Below are positions 53,373 through 61,095 of a stretch of DNA of 64,000 nucleotides, piece by piece. This DNA comes from RDXT01 sp033765305 (GTDB lineage: Bacteria; Bacteroidota; Bacteroidia; J057): assembly GCA_033765305.1 (NCBI GenBank), contig JANRID010000010.1, forward strand, positions 1 to 64,000, given 5' to 3'. The translations under genes were made by a program, and so were the position numbers. Position 1 is the stretch's first letter. The number at the start of each line of letters is the position of its first letter. Under the pieces are notes generated by a model that was not told where the DNA came from, did not search any database, and saw only the letters and a list, made by a program, of their open reading frames with translations.

Positions 53373-54158
53373 TCACGAATCCAGCCGCCGCTGGTAATGC
53401 CGCTTCATCAGGTCCAGCACCTCGGCATATTCGAGATTGCGCCGCAGGCGCCCCCGCGTGACTACCGACAGCTCTTTCCGCTCCTCCGAAATGACGATCA
53501 CAAAGGCGTCGGTGGTCTCCGCCAGGCCCATGGCCGAACGGTGCCGCAGGCCCAGCTCCGGGTCCAGCTGCACCTTGCTCAGCGGCAGAATGCAGCGCAC
53601 AGCCGCTACTTTGTGCTGGTGCAGGATCATCGCCCCGTCGTGCAGGGGGCTTTCTTTCTGGAAAATGGTGTAAATCAGGCGCGCCGTGATGTGGGCATCC
53701 AGCCGGTCGCCGGTCTCCATAATCTCCGTCAGCGGATCGGCGCCCGTCAGCACGATCAGCGCGCCGTTGCCGTTGGCCCGGATGCTTTTGATGCCTTCTA
53801 CAATCTCCTCCATCGCCTCGGCATCTGTGCTGCGGGCAGATGCGGGCCTCAACAGCTTGATAATGAGCGAATCCCGGCTGATGGAGGATAAAAATTTGCG
53901 GATTTCCGGAGTGAAAATGATCACCAGGCTGAGCGCGCCGAGGCTCAGCACCGGGTCCAGGATGGACTTGAGCAGCCGGAATTCGAGCAGGTCCACCAAT
54001 TGCCAGACAATAAATATGGCGACGATGGCCCCGAACACCCGGATGGCCATGCTGCCCCGCAAACTTTGGTACAGTTTGTATAGTAAAAAGGTCACTGCCG
54101 ACACATCCAGCAGGTCGACCAGGCGCACGGTGAGGAAGCCGATCTTAAACAGTTCCAT
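53373..54158 (-). CDS. cdaA: Diadenylate cyclase CdaA
   Basis: 261 residues. Three N-terminal membrane helices (about 7-30, 38-58 and 68-83) precede the DAC domain. L-H-D-G-A-M-I-L has the catalytic D-G-A at 174-176 and L-R-H-R-S-A-M-G-L the R-H-R at 205-207. It makes c-di-AMP from ATP at the inner membrane. The start overlaps the end of folP by 14 bases, so its synthesis is likely coupled to that of dihydropteroate synthase. No glmM or cdaR is adjacent, unlike in Firmicutes. Confidence 0.95.
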   Translation of the reverse strand: MELFKIGFLTVRLVDLLDVSAVTFLLYKLYQSLRGSMAIRVFGAIVAIFIVWQLVDLLEFRLLKSILDPVLSLGALSLVIIFTPEIRKFLSSISRDSLIIKLLRPASARSTDAEAMEEIVEGIKSIRANGNGALIVLTGADPLTEIMETGDRLDAHITARLIYTIFQKESPLHDGAMILHQHKVAAVRCILPLSKVQLDPELGLRHRSAMGLAETTDAFVIVISEERKELSVVTRGRLRRNLEYAEVLDLMKRHYQRRLDS

Positions 54159-55008
54159 GCGCGTGTTTCATAAATGCGTACATCCGGACCAGCCGTACCG
54201 CTGCTTCTACGTCGTGCACCCGGAGGAGGTTGGCGCCGGACTCGAGAACCTTGAGGTGCAGCGCCGTAGCCTGGGGCAGCACGTCCTCCGGACCGGCGCC
54301 GAAGAGGCGGTACAGCATGGATTTGCGCGAGAGCCCGGCCAGCAGCGGCTGCCCCAGCGTGCGGAAGCGCGCGAAGTGCTCCACGAGCAGGTAGTTGTGC
54401 GCCAGCGATTTGCCGAAGCCGAAGCCGGGGTCCAGGATGAGGTCCCGCAGCCCGGCCCTGCGGGCGGCGTTGATCCGTGCTACAAAGAACTGGTGCACCT
54501 CGCTGCATACATCGGCATAGGCCGGCGCCTGCTGCATGGTCTGCGGCGTGCCCTGCATGTGCATCAGGATCAGCGGCACATCGGGATAGCCGGCCAGCAG
54601 GGCCAGCATGCCCGAATCTTCCGCGCCTTCCAGCCCGCGCCCGGCGCTGATGTCGTTGATCAGGTGGGCGCCCAGGCCCAGGGCGGCCTCCGCCACCTCC
54701 GGGCGGAAGGTGTCCGCCGAGATCAGCATGCCCGGCAGCACCCGCCGCACCCCTTCGATCACCGGCCCGATGCGGTCCAGCTCCTCCGCAGCGCTGATAT
54801 GCGCCGCGCCGGGCCGCGAGGAATATCCGCCGATGTCGATCAGGTCGGCGCCCTCGGCAGCCATGCGCTCCGCCTGCGCCAGGGCGTGCGCAGGGTCCAG
54901 GTAGCGCCCGCCGTCCGAAAAACTGTCGGGCGTTACGTTCAGGATGCCCATGATGCGGGGCTGGGACAGATCGAGCAGCGTGCCCCGGCAGTTGAGGGGG
55001 TACAGCAT
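54145..55008 (-). CDS. folP: Dihydropteroate synthase
   Basis: 287 residues. I-M-G-I-L-N-V-T-P-D-S-F-S-D-G-G at 19-34 is the signature, followed by G-A-D-L-I-D-I-G-G-Y-S-S-R-P-G, I-S-A-D-T-F and L-I-N-D-I-S-A-G. D-P-G-F-G-F-G-K-S and the late G-L-S-R-K-S also match. It joins dihydropterin pyrophosphate to p-aminobenzoate. The ATG at 55008 is used; the open frame extends upstream without similarity. Its 3' end overlaps cdaA. It diverges from the DUF1599 gene across 85 bases. Confidence 0.95.
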   Translation of the reverse strand: MLYPLNCRGTLLDLSQPRIMGILNVTPDSFSDGGRYLDPAHALAQAERMAAEGADLIDIGGYSSRPGAAHISAAEELDRIGPVIEGVRRVLPGMLISADTFRPEVAEAALGLGAHLINDISAGRGLEGAEDSGMLALLAGYPDVPLILMHMQGTPQTMQQAPAYADVCSEVHQFFVARINAARRAGLRDLILDPGFGFGKSLAHNYLLVEHFARFRTLGQPLLAGLSRKSMLYRLFGAGPEDVLPQATALHLKVLESGANLLRVHDVEAAVRLVRMYAFMKHAHGTV

Positions 55009-55093
55009 CGTTTGGCGGGGTTGGGAAAAAAGCGGAACTTGCCCGCTCCTGATGCAAAACAAGCAGAATTCCCCAAACCGGCAGCTACCGGCT

Positions 55094-55657
55094 ATGACTT
55101 CCGAACAATACGACCGTGTAACCCGGCGCTGCCGGGAGCTGTTTCTGCTCAAATCGCAGGACTATGGCCCTGCCTGGATCATGTTGCGCATGCCCTCGGT
55201 TACCGATCAGATCTATATCAAGGCCGAACGTATCCGCTCCATCCAGGTCAAGCGCGAAAACCGCGTCGGCGACAGCCTGGAAGGGGAGTTTATGGGCATC
55301 ATCAACTACTGCATCATCGCCCTGATCCTGCTGGAGATGCAGCCGCTGAGCATCGGGGAGCGGCAGGCAGCCCTCGCAGACCCCGGCCAGCTCGCTGCAC
55401 GCTACGACCGCAGCCTCGCCCATGCGCGCGAGGTCATGGAGCGCAAAAACCACGACTACGGCGAGGCCTGGCGCAACCTGCGCATCAGCTCCATGACCGA
55501 CCTGATCCTGATGAAAATCTACCGCCTCAAGCAGATCGAGGACAATGAGGGGCAGGTGGCCGCCTCCGAAGGCCCCGCGGCCAGCTATGTGGATATGCTC
55601 AACTACGCCGCCTTCTGCCTGATCCGCATCTCCGAAGGCGCCGACCCGATGAACTGA
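55094..55657 (+). CDS. DUF1599 domain protein (two repeats)
   Basis: 187 residues. Two related halves carry K-S-Q-D-Y-G-P-A-W and K-N-H-D-Y-G-E-A-W-R, each followed by a S-(V/M)-T-D-(Q/L)-I block and a D-x-L-N-Y-A or G-I-I-N-Y-C-I motif. This is the tandem DUF1599 pattern typical of Bacteroidota (nucleotide-modification or MazG-like helical fold suspected, function unknown). The ATG at 55094 is favoured; one at 55052 would add 14 unconserved residues. It is divergent from folP; the neighbour downstream starts 34 bases later on the same strand. Confidence 0.85.
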   Translation: MTSEQYDRVTRRCRELFLLKSQDYGPAWIMLRMPSVTDQIYIKAERIRSIQVKRENRVGDSLEGEFMGIINYCIIALILLEMQPLSIGERQAALADPGQLAARYDRSLAHAREVMERKNHDYGEAWRNLRISSMTDLILMKIYRLKQIEDNEGQVAASEGPAASYVDMLNYAAFCLIRISEGADPMN

Positions 55658-55691
55658 CTCCGTTACCGAACCTGAAAAGACCGTTGCACGC

Positions 55692-56804
55692 ATGACGACT
55701 TACGAACTGATCGGACTCATTTTCGCCGCTGCGGGAATTGTCACCCTCGCGGCGCTGGCCTATGAGGCCATCCGGCACCGCACCCTGGATCTGGCCTATC
55801 TGCCGCTCACCAGCCTGTGCCTCGTGGCGGTGCGCGTGATGGCCGGGGGGCTGTTTTTCTTTTCCGGCTTCGTCAAGGCGAACGACTACACCGGCTTTGC
55901 CTACAAGCTGGAGGAGTATTTTTATGTCTTTGCCGGGCAGATGCCTGCGCTGAGCGGCTTTTTCCGCTTTTTCATCCCCTGGGCAGGGCCGCTGGCCTGG
56001 TTCATCAGCGTATTCGAAATGGCGCTTGCCGTGGCGATCCTGCTGGGCTGGCGCATGCGCCTGACTGCCTGGCTGACGATGCTGATGATGATTTTCTTCA
56101 CCGTCCTCACCGCCTACTCGCACGTCACAGGCGCGGTCACCGACTGCGGATGCTTCGGCGATGCGCTGAAGCTCAAGCCCTTCGAGTCCTTTCTGAAGGA
56201 TGTGATCCTGACGGGGATGCTCATTCCGCTGTTTCTGGTGCGCGGCTCGGTAAAGCCCGTTCCCAGCGCCCGCGCGGCGGGCATCGCAACGCTGGCAGTC
56301 TTTGTGCTCACCGGCGCCTATTCGTGGTACTGCCACGAGCATCTGCCGGTGGTCGATTATCTGCCGTATAAGAAAGGCGTGGATCTGCGGCGCTGCACCA
56401 CGGAGGACGGGCCGGAGGGCATTCCGAAGTGCAAGGATTTCTATCCGTCGTTCAGCGGCGAAGAAATCGACCTCTTCGAGGGCCGGGTGATGCTGATGGT
56501 GATTTACAAGGCGCAAGCGGCGCCTGCGGCGGCGCTCGATGCGGCGGGGGCGCTCATCGCGGGCCTGCAGGGCAGCGGGGTGCAGCCGGTATTCCTCACC
56601 TCGTCCGATCCGGCGATTCATGAGCAGCTGGTCTGGACGCACGGGCTCGCCTGTCCGGTGGGGTACATGGATGAAACGGTGCTCAAGACGATGATCCGAT
56701 CCAATCCCGGCTTCCTGCTGCTGCGGGACGGGGTGGTCCTGGAAAAATGGCACTACAACGACGCGCCGGATGCCGAAGCGGTGAAGCGGCTTGCAGGCAA
56801 CTGA
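55692..56804 (+). CDS. DoxX-like BT_3928 family membrane protein
   Basis: 370 residues. Transmembrane helices cover about 5-25, 40-58 and several up to 215. The DoxX-like core has A-G-G-L-F-F-F-S-G-F-V-K-A-N-D-Y and the T-D-C-G-C-F-G-D motif with a Cys pair, characteristic of the BT_3928/MauE-like group. A soluble C-terminal domain (about 220-370), perhaps thioredoxin-like, has Y-P-S-F-S-G-E-E-I-D and G-F-L-L-L-R-D-G-V-V. Function unknown; a redox role is suggested by the paired cysteines. Likely cotranscribed with DUF1599. Confidence 0.85.
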   Translation: MTTYELIGLIFAAAGIVTLAALAYEAIRHRTLDLAYLPLTSLCLVAVRVMAGGLFFFSGFVKANDYTGFAYKLEEYFYVFAGQMPALSGFFRFFIPWAGPLAWFISVFEMALAVAILLGWRMRLTAWLTMLMMIFFTVLTAYSHVTGAVTDCGCFGDALKLKPFESFLKDVILTGMLIPLFLVRGSVKPVPSARAAGIATLAVFVLTGAYSWYCHEHLPVVDYLPYKKGVDLRRCTTEDGPEGIPKCKDFYPSFSGEEIDLFEGRVMLMVIYKAQAAPAAALDAAGALIAGLQGSGVQPVFLTSSDPAIHEQLVWTHGLACPVGYMDETVLKTMIRSNPGFLLLRDGVVLEKWHYNDAPDAEAVKRLAGN

Positions 56805-56831
56805 TTATCAGGAGATTGATGAATATGTACG

Positions 56832-56853
56832 GGGCCCGGCGCATGCCGGGCCC
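56832..56853 (+). terminator. Hairpin after the DoxX-like gene
   Basis: GGGCCCGGC, loop GCAT, GCCGGGCCC: a perfect nine-base stem 27 bases past the stop. The following TGTTG is a weak U-run, so the hairpin may be only partly effective. Confidence 0.6.
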
Positions 56854-57023
56854 TGTTGCGTATGCGAAGACCGCAGCAGAAGTGGCAGCGGTTGGAATAT
56901 GTTTTTAGACATTGTGTCATGAATTGAAAATGAAAACCTGCCATAATGGCCGATTTTTTCCATCGGCACAGGTCTTGCCTATGTGCAGTGTATTCGTTCA
57001 ACACCATTTAAATTCAAACCGCT

Positions 57024-57464
57024 ATGACGCTCGTCAAATTCAACCGCAACCGCTTCGCCCCGGTTTTCCCCGCGCTCTTCAGCGACTTTTTCGGGCGTGA
57101 TCTGGCCAACTGGGATCAGGACTTCTACACCCAGCCGGCTGTGAATGTCAAGGAAACCGAAACGGGCTTCCAGCTGGAAGTGGCCGCTCCGGGCATGGGC
57201 AAGGATGATTTCCGGGTGGAGCTGGACCAGGATGTGCTGACCATCTCCTCGCGCAAAGAGGCTTCCCATGAGGAGAAGAACGGCGAAGGCCGCTACACCC
57301 GCCGCGAGTTCCGCTATCAGGCCTTTACCCGCCGCTTCACGCTGCCTGACAACGTGGACGCCGAAAAAATCCAGGCCAAGTATGAGCATGGCGTGCTGCA
57401 CCTGACGCTGCCCAAGCGCGAAGCTGCAGTCGTGCCCGCTGCCCGGCAGATCGAAATTTCCTGA
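57024..57464 (+). CDS. Small heat shock protein (Hsp20/alpha-crystallin)
   Basis: 146 residues. The alpha-crystallin domain runs from about 38 to 130: P-A-V-N-V-K-E-T-E-T-G-F, A-A-P-G-M-G-K-D-D-F-R-V-E-L, R-E-F-R-Y-Q-A-F-T-R-R-F-T-L-P and the K-Y-E-H-G-V-L-H-L-T-L-P-K strand. R-Q-I-E-I-S at the end is the I-x-I oligomerisation motif. It is an ATP-independent holdase. The 219-base leader is AT-rich without a recognisable CIRCE element. A strong terminator follows. Confidence 0.95.
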   Translation: MTLVKFNRNRFAPVFPALFSDFFGRDLANWDQDFYTQPAVNVKETETGFQLEVAAPGMGKDDFRVELDQDVLTISSRKEASHEEKNGEGRYTRREFRYQAFTRRFTLPDNVDAEKIQAKYEHGVLHLTLPKREAAVVPAARQIEIS

Positions 57465-57495
57465 CATTCCGGGCTTACACTGTGAGTTCGTATAC

Positions 57496-57533
57496 ACGCC
57501 CATCTGTGCCGCCCGGCCAGATGGGCGTTTTTT
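57496..57533 (+). terminator. Intrinsic terminator of hsp20
   Basis: ACGCCCATCTG (57496-57506) pairs with CAGATGGGCGT (57518-57528) over 11 bases; a TTTTTT run follows the stem (57528-57533). Confidence 0.9.
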
Positions 57534-57619
57534 ACTGGATTCGGCGGCGGATTTTTTTCAGGGCAGCCTCAACTCCGTATGGAAACTTTCGTTAAATTGA
57601 GGCATATAATCCGACTGCC

Positions 57620-57829
57620 ATGATCCGACTGATGCTGTTGCTGCTGGCGCTGATCGCCTTGGGCGCTGCGTTTCTGGCTCCCGCCCTTGTACAGGCACTG
57701 GCCCCCGGCGAAGATCCGCAGCCTGCCGGCCCGCCGAAGCCGGAGGAGAAGTCTCCGCGCACCTTTATCAACGATAAGGGCGAACTGGTGGAGGAAATTT
57801 CCTACGACGAGTGGGAATCGGGCGAATGA
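57620..57829 (+). CDS. Small membrane-anchored protein sharing a C-terminal motif with its neighbour
   Basis: 69 residues, not recognised. A hydrophobic helix (about 3-27) is followed by a Pro-rich segment (G-E-D-P-Q-P-A-G-P-P-K-P). The acidic tail is N-D-K-G-E-L-V-E-E-I-S-Y-D-E-W-E-S-G-E. The same tail pattern ends the next gene's product, 102 bases downstream. Codon use is ordinary for the window and the start ATG is well placed, so the gene is probably real. Confidence 0.65.
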   Translation: MIRLMLLLLALIALGAAFLAPALVQALAPGEDPQPAGPPKPEEKSPRTFINDKGELVEEISYDEWESGE

Positions 57830-57931
57830 GCCGCTGCCGTCGGCCACCACGTCCGTTTTAACGCCCTATATCTCCAACTTGCAGTCCGTTTCAGCGTATG
57901 ATGAAGCGTCTGCATACCTGATTCCACGGGA

Positions 57932-58384
57932 ATGGCTATTGTATTCGTATTCATCTTTCTGATGCTGGTTGCTGCCGGCATCATGGTTGCCAGCGCATGG
58001 CGGATTTTTGAGCGGCTTGGCGCCGAAGGCTGGGAGGCACTCATCCCTGTGTACAATGCGTACCGGTTTACCCAGCTGCTCGATTATTCCCCCTGGATGT
58101 TTCTGCTGCTGTGTATTCCGGGGGTCAATCTGCTGGTGCTCATGCTGCTCATGACCACTGCCGCCGAACGCCTGGGCGTGCCCCGCTGGTGGGGTATCAT
58201 GATGGCGCTGCCTGTCGTCAATCTCTTTTTTCTGCCTGCTGCGGCCTTCGGGCCGGAGGTCTCCGCCGAAGATGGGCCGGATCTGCCGCGCACGGAGCAG
58301 TTCCGCGTTACACGCAATGCAGACGGCGAATGGGTGGAGGAACTGAGCGCGGAAGAATGGGAGCGCGGCAGCGACCGCGACTGA
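57932..58384 (+). CDS. DUF5684-like small membrane protein
   Basis: 150 residues. Three to four hydrophobic segments carry I-M-V-A-S-A-W-R-I-F-E-R-L-G-A-E-G-W-E-A-L-I-P-V-Y-N-A-Y. This W-x-I-F-x-K-A-G-x-x-G-W-x-A-(L/I)-I-P-x-Y-N pattern is typical of DUF5684 and signal-peptidase-adjacent small membrane proteins. The C-terminal soluble tail ends A-D-G-E-W-V-E-E-L-S-A-E-E-W-E-R-G-S. Function unknown. Its TGA is three bases from the reverse stop of the 2H phosphoesterase gene. Confidence 0.8.
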   Translation: MAIVFVFIFLMLVAAGIMVASAWRIFERLGAEGWEALIPVYNAYRFTQLLDYSPWMFLLLCIPGVNLLVLMLLMTTAAERLGVPRWWGIMMALPVVNLFFLPAAAFGPEVSAEDGPDLPRTEQFRVTRNADGEWVEELSAEEWERGSDRD

Positions 58385-58387
58385 TGC

Positions 58388-58888
58388 CTAGCATTCCAGG
58401 GGGATCCGGGCTCCAAGCCTCCACCGGCTGATCTGCCGCCAGTCCTGCTCCGGCGGGGCGGGCGCTGCCCATAGCAAGGCATCGAAGCGGATCTGCGCCG
58501 GATATTCGAGTGCTGCGGCTGCGGTTTCCAGCGCAGCGGGCGTATGCTCGCCGTAGAGCAGGCTCACATGCGGCTGCCAGCCACCGGCGCCGGGCGCCAC
58601 TGCCTCCCGCAGGGCATGCAGGCCAGGCGCCAGCCCAGCCTCCAGCACCAGCGCACGGAAGAAGAACGGGCTCCAGCTCGCGCCCTGTATCCGGAGGCGG
58701 ACCGGGCCAAACCGCCGCGCAGCTGCGCGGAGGCGGTCCTCCAGCTCCGGCAGGGGAAGATCCGGCAGCGAGGCCAGGGTCAGATGCGGCTCGAAGGGCA
58801 TCGACTGATGCCGGGCAGCCAGCGCGGCGATCTGCCGCCGCAATGGCTCAGCGTCTTCGGCGGCAGGCATCAGCCAGACAGCGGGCAT
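58388..58888 (-). CDS. 2H phosphoesterase (2'-5' RNA ligase/cyclic phosphodiesterase family)
   Basis: 166 residues with the two H-x-(T/S) motifs of 2H enzymes: F-E-P-H-L-T-L-A-S (His35, Thr37) and Q-P-H-V-S-L-L-Y-G (His107, Ser109). The length and the symmetrical halves fit cyclic-nucleotide or tRNA-splicing-product phosphodiesterases (CPDase/ThpR-like). The exact substrate cannot be told. The ATG at 58888 is used; a longer frame extends into the promoter of the divergent acyltransferase gene without similarity. Confidence 0.82.
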   Translation of the reverse strand: MPAVWLMPAAEDAEPLRRQIAALAARHQSMPFEPHLTLASLPDLPLPELEDRLRAAARRFGPVRLRIQGASWSPFFFRALVLEAGLAPGLHALREAVAPGAGGWQPHVSLLYGEHTPAALETAAAALEYPAQIRFDALLWAAPAPPEQDWRQISRWRLGARIPLEC

Positions 58889-58935
58889 GGGACTCCGGTT
58901 TGCTGCGAATCTAGGAAATCCGCTGCGGACTTGCC

Positions 58936-58943
58936 TACCTTTG
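58936..58943 (+). promoter_or_regulatory. TAnnTTTG promoter core for the acyltransferase
   Basis: TACCTTTG, then GC, 18 bases before the ATG at 58962. It supports that ATG over the in-frame ATG at 58887, which lies upstream of the core. Confidence 0.45.
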
Positions 58944-58961
58944 CTGCTCCGATTCCGGCGC

Positions 58962-60059
58962 ATGCGCGATACCCGCTACCTTTCCGGCCTGACTCCCCTG
59001 CGGGGCATCGCAGCGTGGTGGGTCGTGATCTTTCACTACGAAGCGACCTTTGGCCTGCTGCTGCCGCCGCGGAGCAGCATGCTCCTGCGCAACGGCTATC
59101 TGATGGTGGACCTGTTCTTCATGCTGAGCGGCTTCGTGATGCAGCACAGCTACGGAGCGCAGTTCCGGGAGGGGCTTCAGCGGCAGGCGCTGCTGCGCTT
59201 CGCGCAGGCGCGCTTTGCGCGGATTTATCCGCTGCATCTGGCTACGCTGCTGGTGCTTGTGGTCTGGCAGGCAGCACAGTGGCTGCGGTCGCCGGAGCTG
59301 GCTTTCCAGGGGGATTTTCTGCCGGCGGGCATTCCGGGCAATCTGCTGCTGGTGCAGGCGCTGGGCGTGTACAGCCGCCTGACGTGGAACTACCCGGCCT
59401 GGTCGATCAGTGCGGAGTGGTATGTGTACGGGGTGTTTCCGGTGCTGGCCTGGGGATTTGCGCGGCTGCCGCTGCGGTGGCGGCTGCTGCTGGCGGGCGC
59501 GGCAGTGCTGGCGGGGTATGTGCTGCTAGCTGGTCAGCATCCGGAGGGTGTGCTGGACCTGTCGTACCGGCTGGGGTTCTGGCGGGCGCTTGCGGGTTTC
59601 GGGGCGGGGATGCTCATCTATGCAGGCTATGCTGCGGGGCTCGGAGCCGGCTGGCTGCGGCGGGACTGGAGCCTGGGCGCGGCGGCTGGCAGTCTGCTGG
59701 TGCTGCTGCACCTGGATGTGCCGGATGCGGCGGTGATGCCGGGCTTTGCGTGGCTGGTATGGTCTGCTGCGGCGAACGAAGGCCGGCTGGGCCGCTGGCT
59801 GGGCGGGCGGGGCTGGCAATGGCTGGGCGATCTGTCATACTCGGTGTATATGTGGCAGTATCCGTGGGCGCTGGCGCTGATGGGGCTGGGGCTGCTGGAG
59901 TTTGCGTCGCCGGACCTGGCGGCGGGGACGGCAGACGGCTCCTGGCCGGGGCTGCTGGGATTTGCGGGGGGATTGCTGCTGCTGTCGCAGCTTTCGTACC
60001 GCTATCTGGAGCTTCCGCTCCGCAACTGGCTGAAGCCGAAGGGACTGAAGCGGGACTAA
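58962..60059 (+). CDS. Acyltransferase 3 family membrane protein
   Basis: 365 residues with about ten transmembrane helices. The N-terminus has S-G-L-T-P-L-R-G-I-A-A-W-W-V-V-I-F-H-Y with the family's catalytic histidine. F-F-M-L-S-G-F-V and R-F-A-R-I-Y-P-L-H follow, all hallmarks of OafA/acyltransferase 3. These enzymes O-acylate sugars of exported polysaccharides at the inner membrane. Substrate unknown. The ATG at 58962 is chosen from the conserved start and the upstream promoter core. Confidence 0.9.
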   Translation: MRDTRYLSGLTPLRGIAAWWVVIFHYEATFGLLLPPRSSMLLRNGYLMVDLFFMLSGFVMQHSYGAQFREGLQRQALLRFAQARFARIYPLHLATLLVLVVWQAAQWLRSPELAFQGDFLPAGIPGNLLLVQALGVYSRLTWNYPAWSISAEWYVYGVFPVLAWGFARLPLRWRLLLAGAAVLAGYVLLAGQHPEGVLDLSYRLGFWRALAGFGAGMLIYAGYAAGLGAGWLRRDWSLGAAAGSLLVLLHLDVPDAAVMPGFAWLVWSAAANEGRLGRWLGGRGWQWLGDLSYSVYMWQYPWALALMGLGLLEFASPDLAAGTADGSWPGLLGFAGGLLLLSQLSYRYLELPLRNWLKPKGLKRD

Positions 60060-60064
60060 GAAAA

Positions 60065-60090
60065 GAGCAGCCTCCTCTGCAAGGCTGCTC
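60065..60090 (-). terminator. Hairpin with U-run on the minus strand
   Basis: GAGCAGCC/GGCTGCTC, eight-base stem with a ten-base loop. Read on the minus strand it is followed by TTTTCTTAG, whereas the plus strand has no U-run. It would end read-through from the SRAP-like gene about 260 bases upstream. Confidence 0.55.
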
Positions 60091-60134
60091 CCAGTGTGAA
60101 GCGAAGGTACGTATCGGAATCAGAAGTATAGCGT

Positions 60135-60330
60135 TGGCGGATGGCTGGCGGGGCTGGCGGGGTTACCGCAAGGGTCGCAAGGAACGGCTGGCGGGGTCAA
60201 CCGCAAGGGTCGCAAGGGGGCGCAAAGGGGTATTGTGCAGTGGCGGCTGAACGCAAAGAGCGCAAGGAACGGCTGGCGGGGTCAGCCGCAAGGGTCGCAA
60301 GGGGGTATTGTATGCTGGCGGCTGCCTGGG
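60135..60330. repeat. Intergenic imperfect repeat array with CGCAAGG/CGCAAAG words
   Basis: Two copies of a unit of about 75-85 bases lie head to tail (about 60167-60250 and 60252-60326). Each runs CGCAAGG.(AACGGCTGGCGGGGTCA).CCGCAAGGGTCGCAAGGGGG.TATTGT.TGGCGGCTG; GGCTGGCGGGG itself recurs four times from 60142. CGCAA(A/G)G words occur eight times. CGCAAAG-type runs are a familiar intergenic repeat of Bacteroidota. No gene is visible here. Confidence 0.75.
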
Positions 60331-60347
60331 AGCGGGAGCGGCCCGGC

Positions 60348-61013
60348 TTATGCGGCGGCGTGGTCGAACCAGGCGGGCTGCTGGAGGGCGAGCTCCTGGA
60401 CGGCATAAGGCCGCAGGCGGCTGCGCTCGGGCGCATGCAGGGCTGCCTGGAGGGTAGCCGAGTCTGTATGCGGATCGAGCCAAGCGGATTCAAGCTTGCG
60501 GGGCAGGATGAGCGGCATCTGGAGGCTGTAGTGGGCCAGATCGGGCCTGGCATCGGTGGTGACGACGGCGAAGGTATGGAGCAGGCTGCCGTCGCCGAGG
60601 CGCCAGGTATCGTAGATGCCGGCGAAGCAGAAGGTTTCGGCCTCTTCGCGGCTGAATTTCCAGAGCTGAGGCTCATGGCGGCGGGTCTGCTCGACGTAGT
60701 AGCCGTCGGCAGGCACGAGGCAGCGCTGCCGGCGCAGCGGAAGCTGAAAGGCCGGGTGGTTCCAGAGGTGGGCTGCAGGGGCGTAGGGCTGGGCGCTGTC
60801 CTGGCGGCCGGACTTGGTCCAGGCCGGCACCAGGCCCCAGCGGAAGAAGTGGAGGCGGATCTGGCCGTATTCCTGGATCAGCACCGGCGCGTACTGGCCC
60901 GGGCTGAACTTGCCGCCTTCGAGCAGGCGCAGGCTGGGCATGCGCGAGTCCTGGGGCTGCGTGGGGCGGTAGCTGGAGTTGAAGGTGTATGCAGTAAGCA
61001 TGGCGGACAGCAT
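60348..61013 (-). CDS. SRAP (YedK/HMCES)-like protein lacking catalytic residues
   Basis: 221 residues, or 217 from the ATG at 61001. SRAP landmarks are present: R-W-G-L-V-P-A-W-T-K at about 58-67, R-R-Q-R-C-L-V-P-A-D-G-Y-Y near 93-105, F-A-G-I-Y-D-T-W and a late A-H-Y-S-L-Q-M-P-L-I-L. True SRAPs begin M-C-G-R, with Cys2 forming the DNA-protein crosslink at abasic sites, and contain N-A-R-x-E. Here the protein begins M-L-S-A-M-L-T-A-Y-T-F and the N-A-R-x-E position reads A-Q-P-Y-A-P-A-A-H. The crosslinking chemistry is therefore probably lost. The promoter upstream is unusually complete. Confidence 0.75.
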   Translation of the reverse strand: MLSAMLTAYTFNSSYRPTQPQDSRMPSLRLLEGGKFSPGQYAPVLIQEYGQIRLHFFRWGLVPAWTKSGRQDSAQPYAPAAHLWNHPAFQLPLRRQRCLVPADGYYVEQTRRHEPQLWKFSREEAETFCFAGIYDTWRLGDGSLLHTFAVVTTDARPDLAHYSLQMPLILPRKLESAWLDPHTDSATLQAALHAPERSRLRPYAVQELALQQPAWFDHAAA

Positions 61014-61028
61014 TTCAGATCGGTTATT

Positions 61029-61060
61029 CAAAGATACTAACCCGGTTGGGTAATACCAAA
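61029..61060 (-). promoter_or_regulatory. Full TTTG-N20-TATCTTTG promoter of the SRAP-like gene
   Basis: On the minus strand TTTG (61060-61057), twenty bases, then TATCTTTG (61036-61029): both elements of the Bacteroidota consensus at proper spacing, 15 bases before the ATG at 61013. The spacer holds the palindromic TACCCAACCGGGTTAGTA. It lies in a notably AT-rich island (61020-61095). Confidence 0.7.
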
Positions 61061-61095
61061 TTTTTTGGCAGAAAAATTCAAATTTTTTTAGCTGG

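Noticed and set aside
60163..61040. CRISPR-like array in the repeat region
   Set aside because: The repeats are irregular in length and spacing, units are imperfect, and no cas gene is present.
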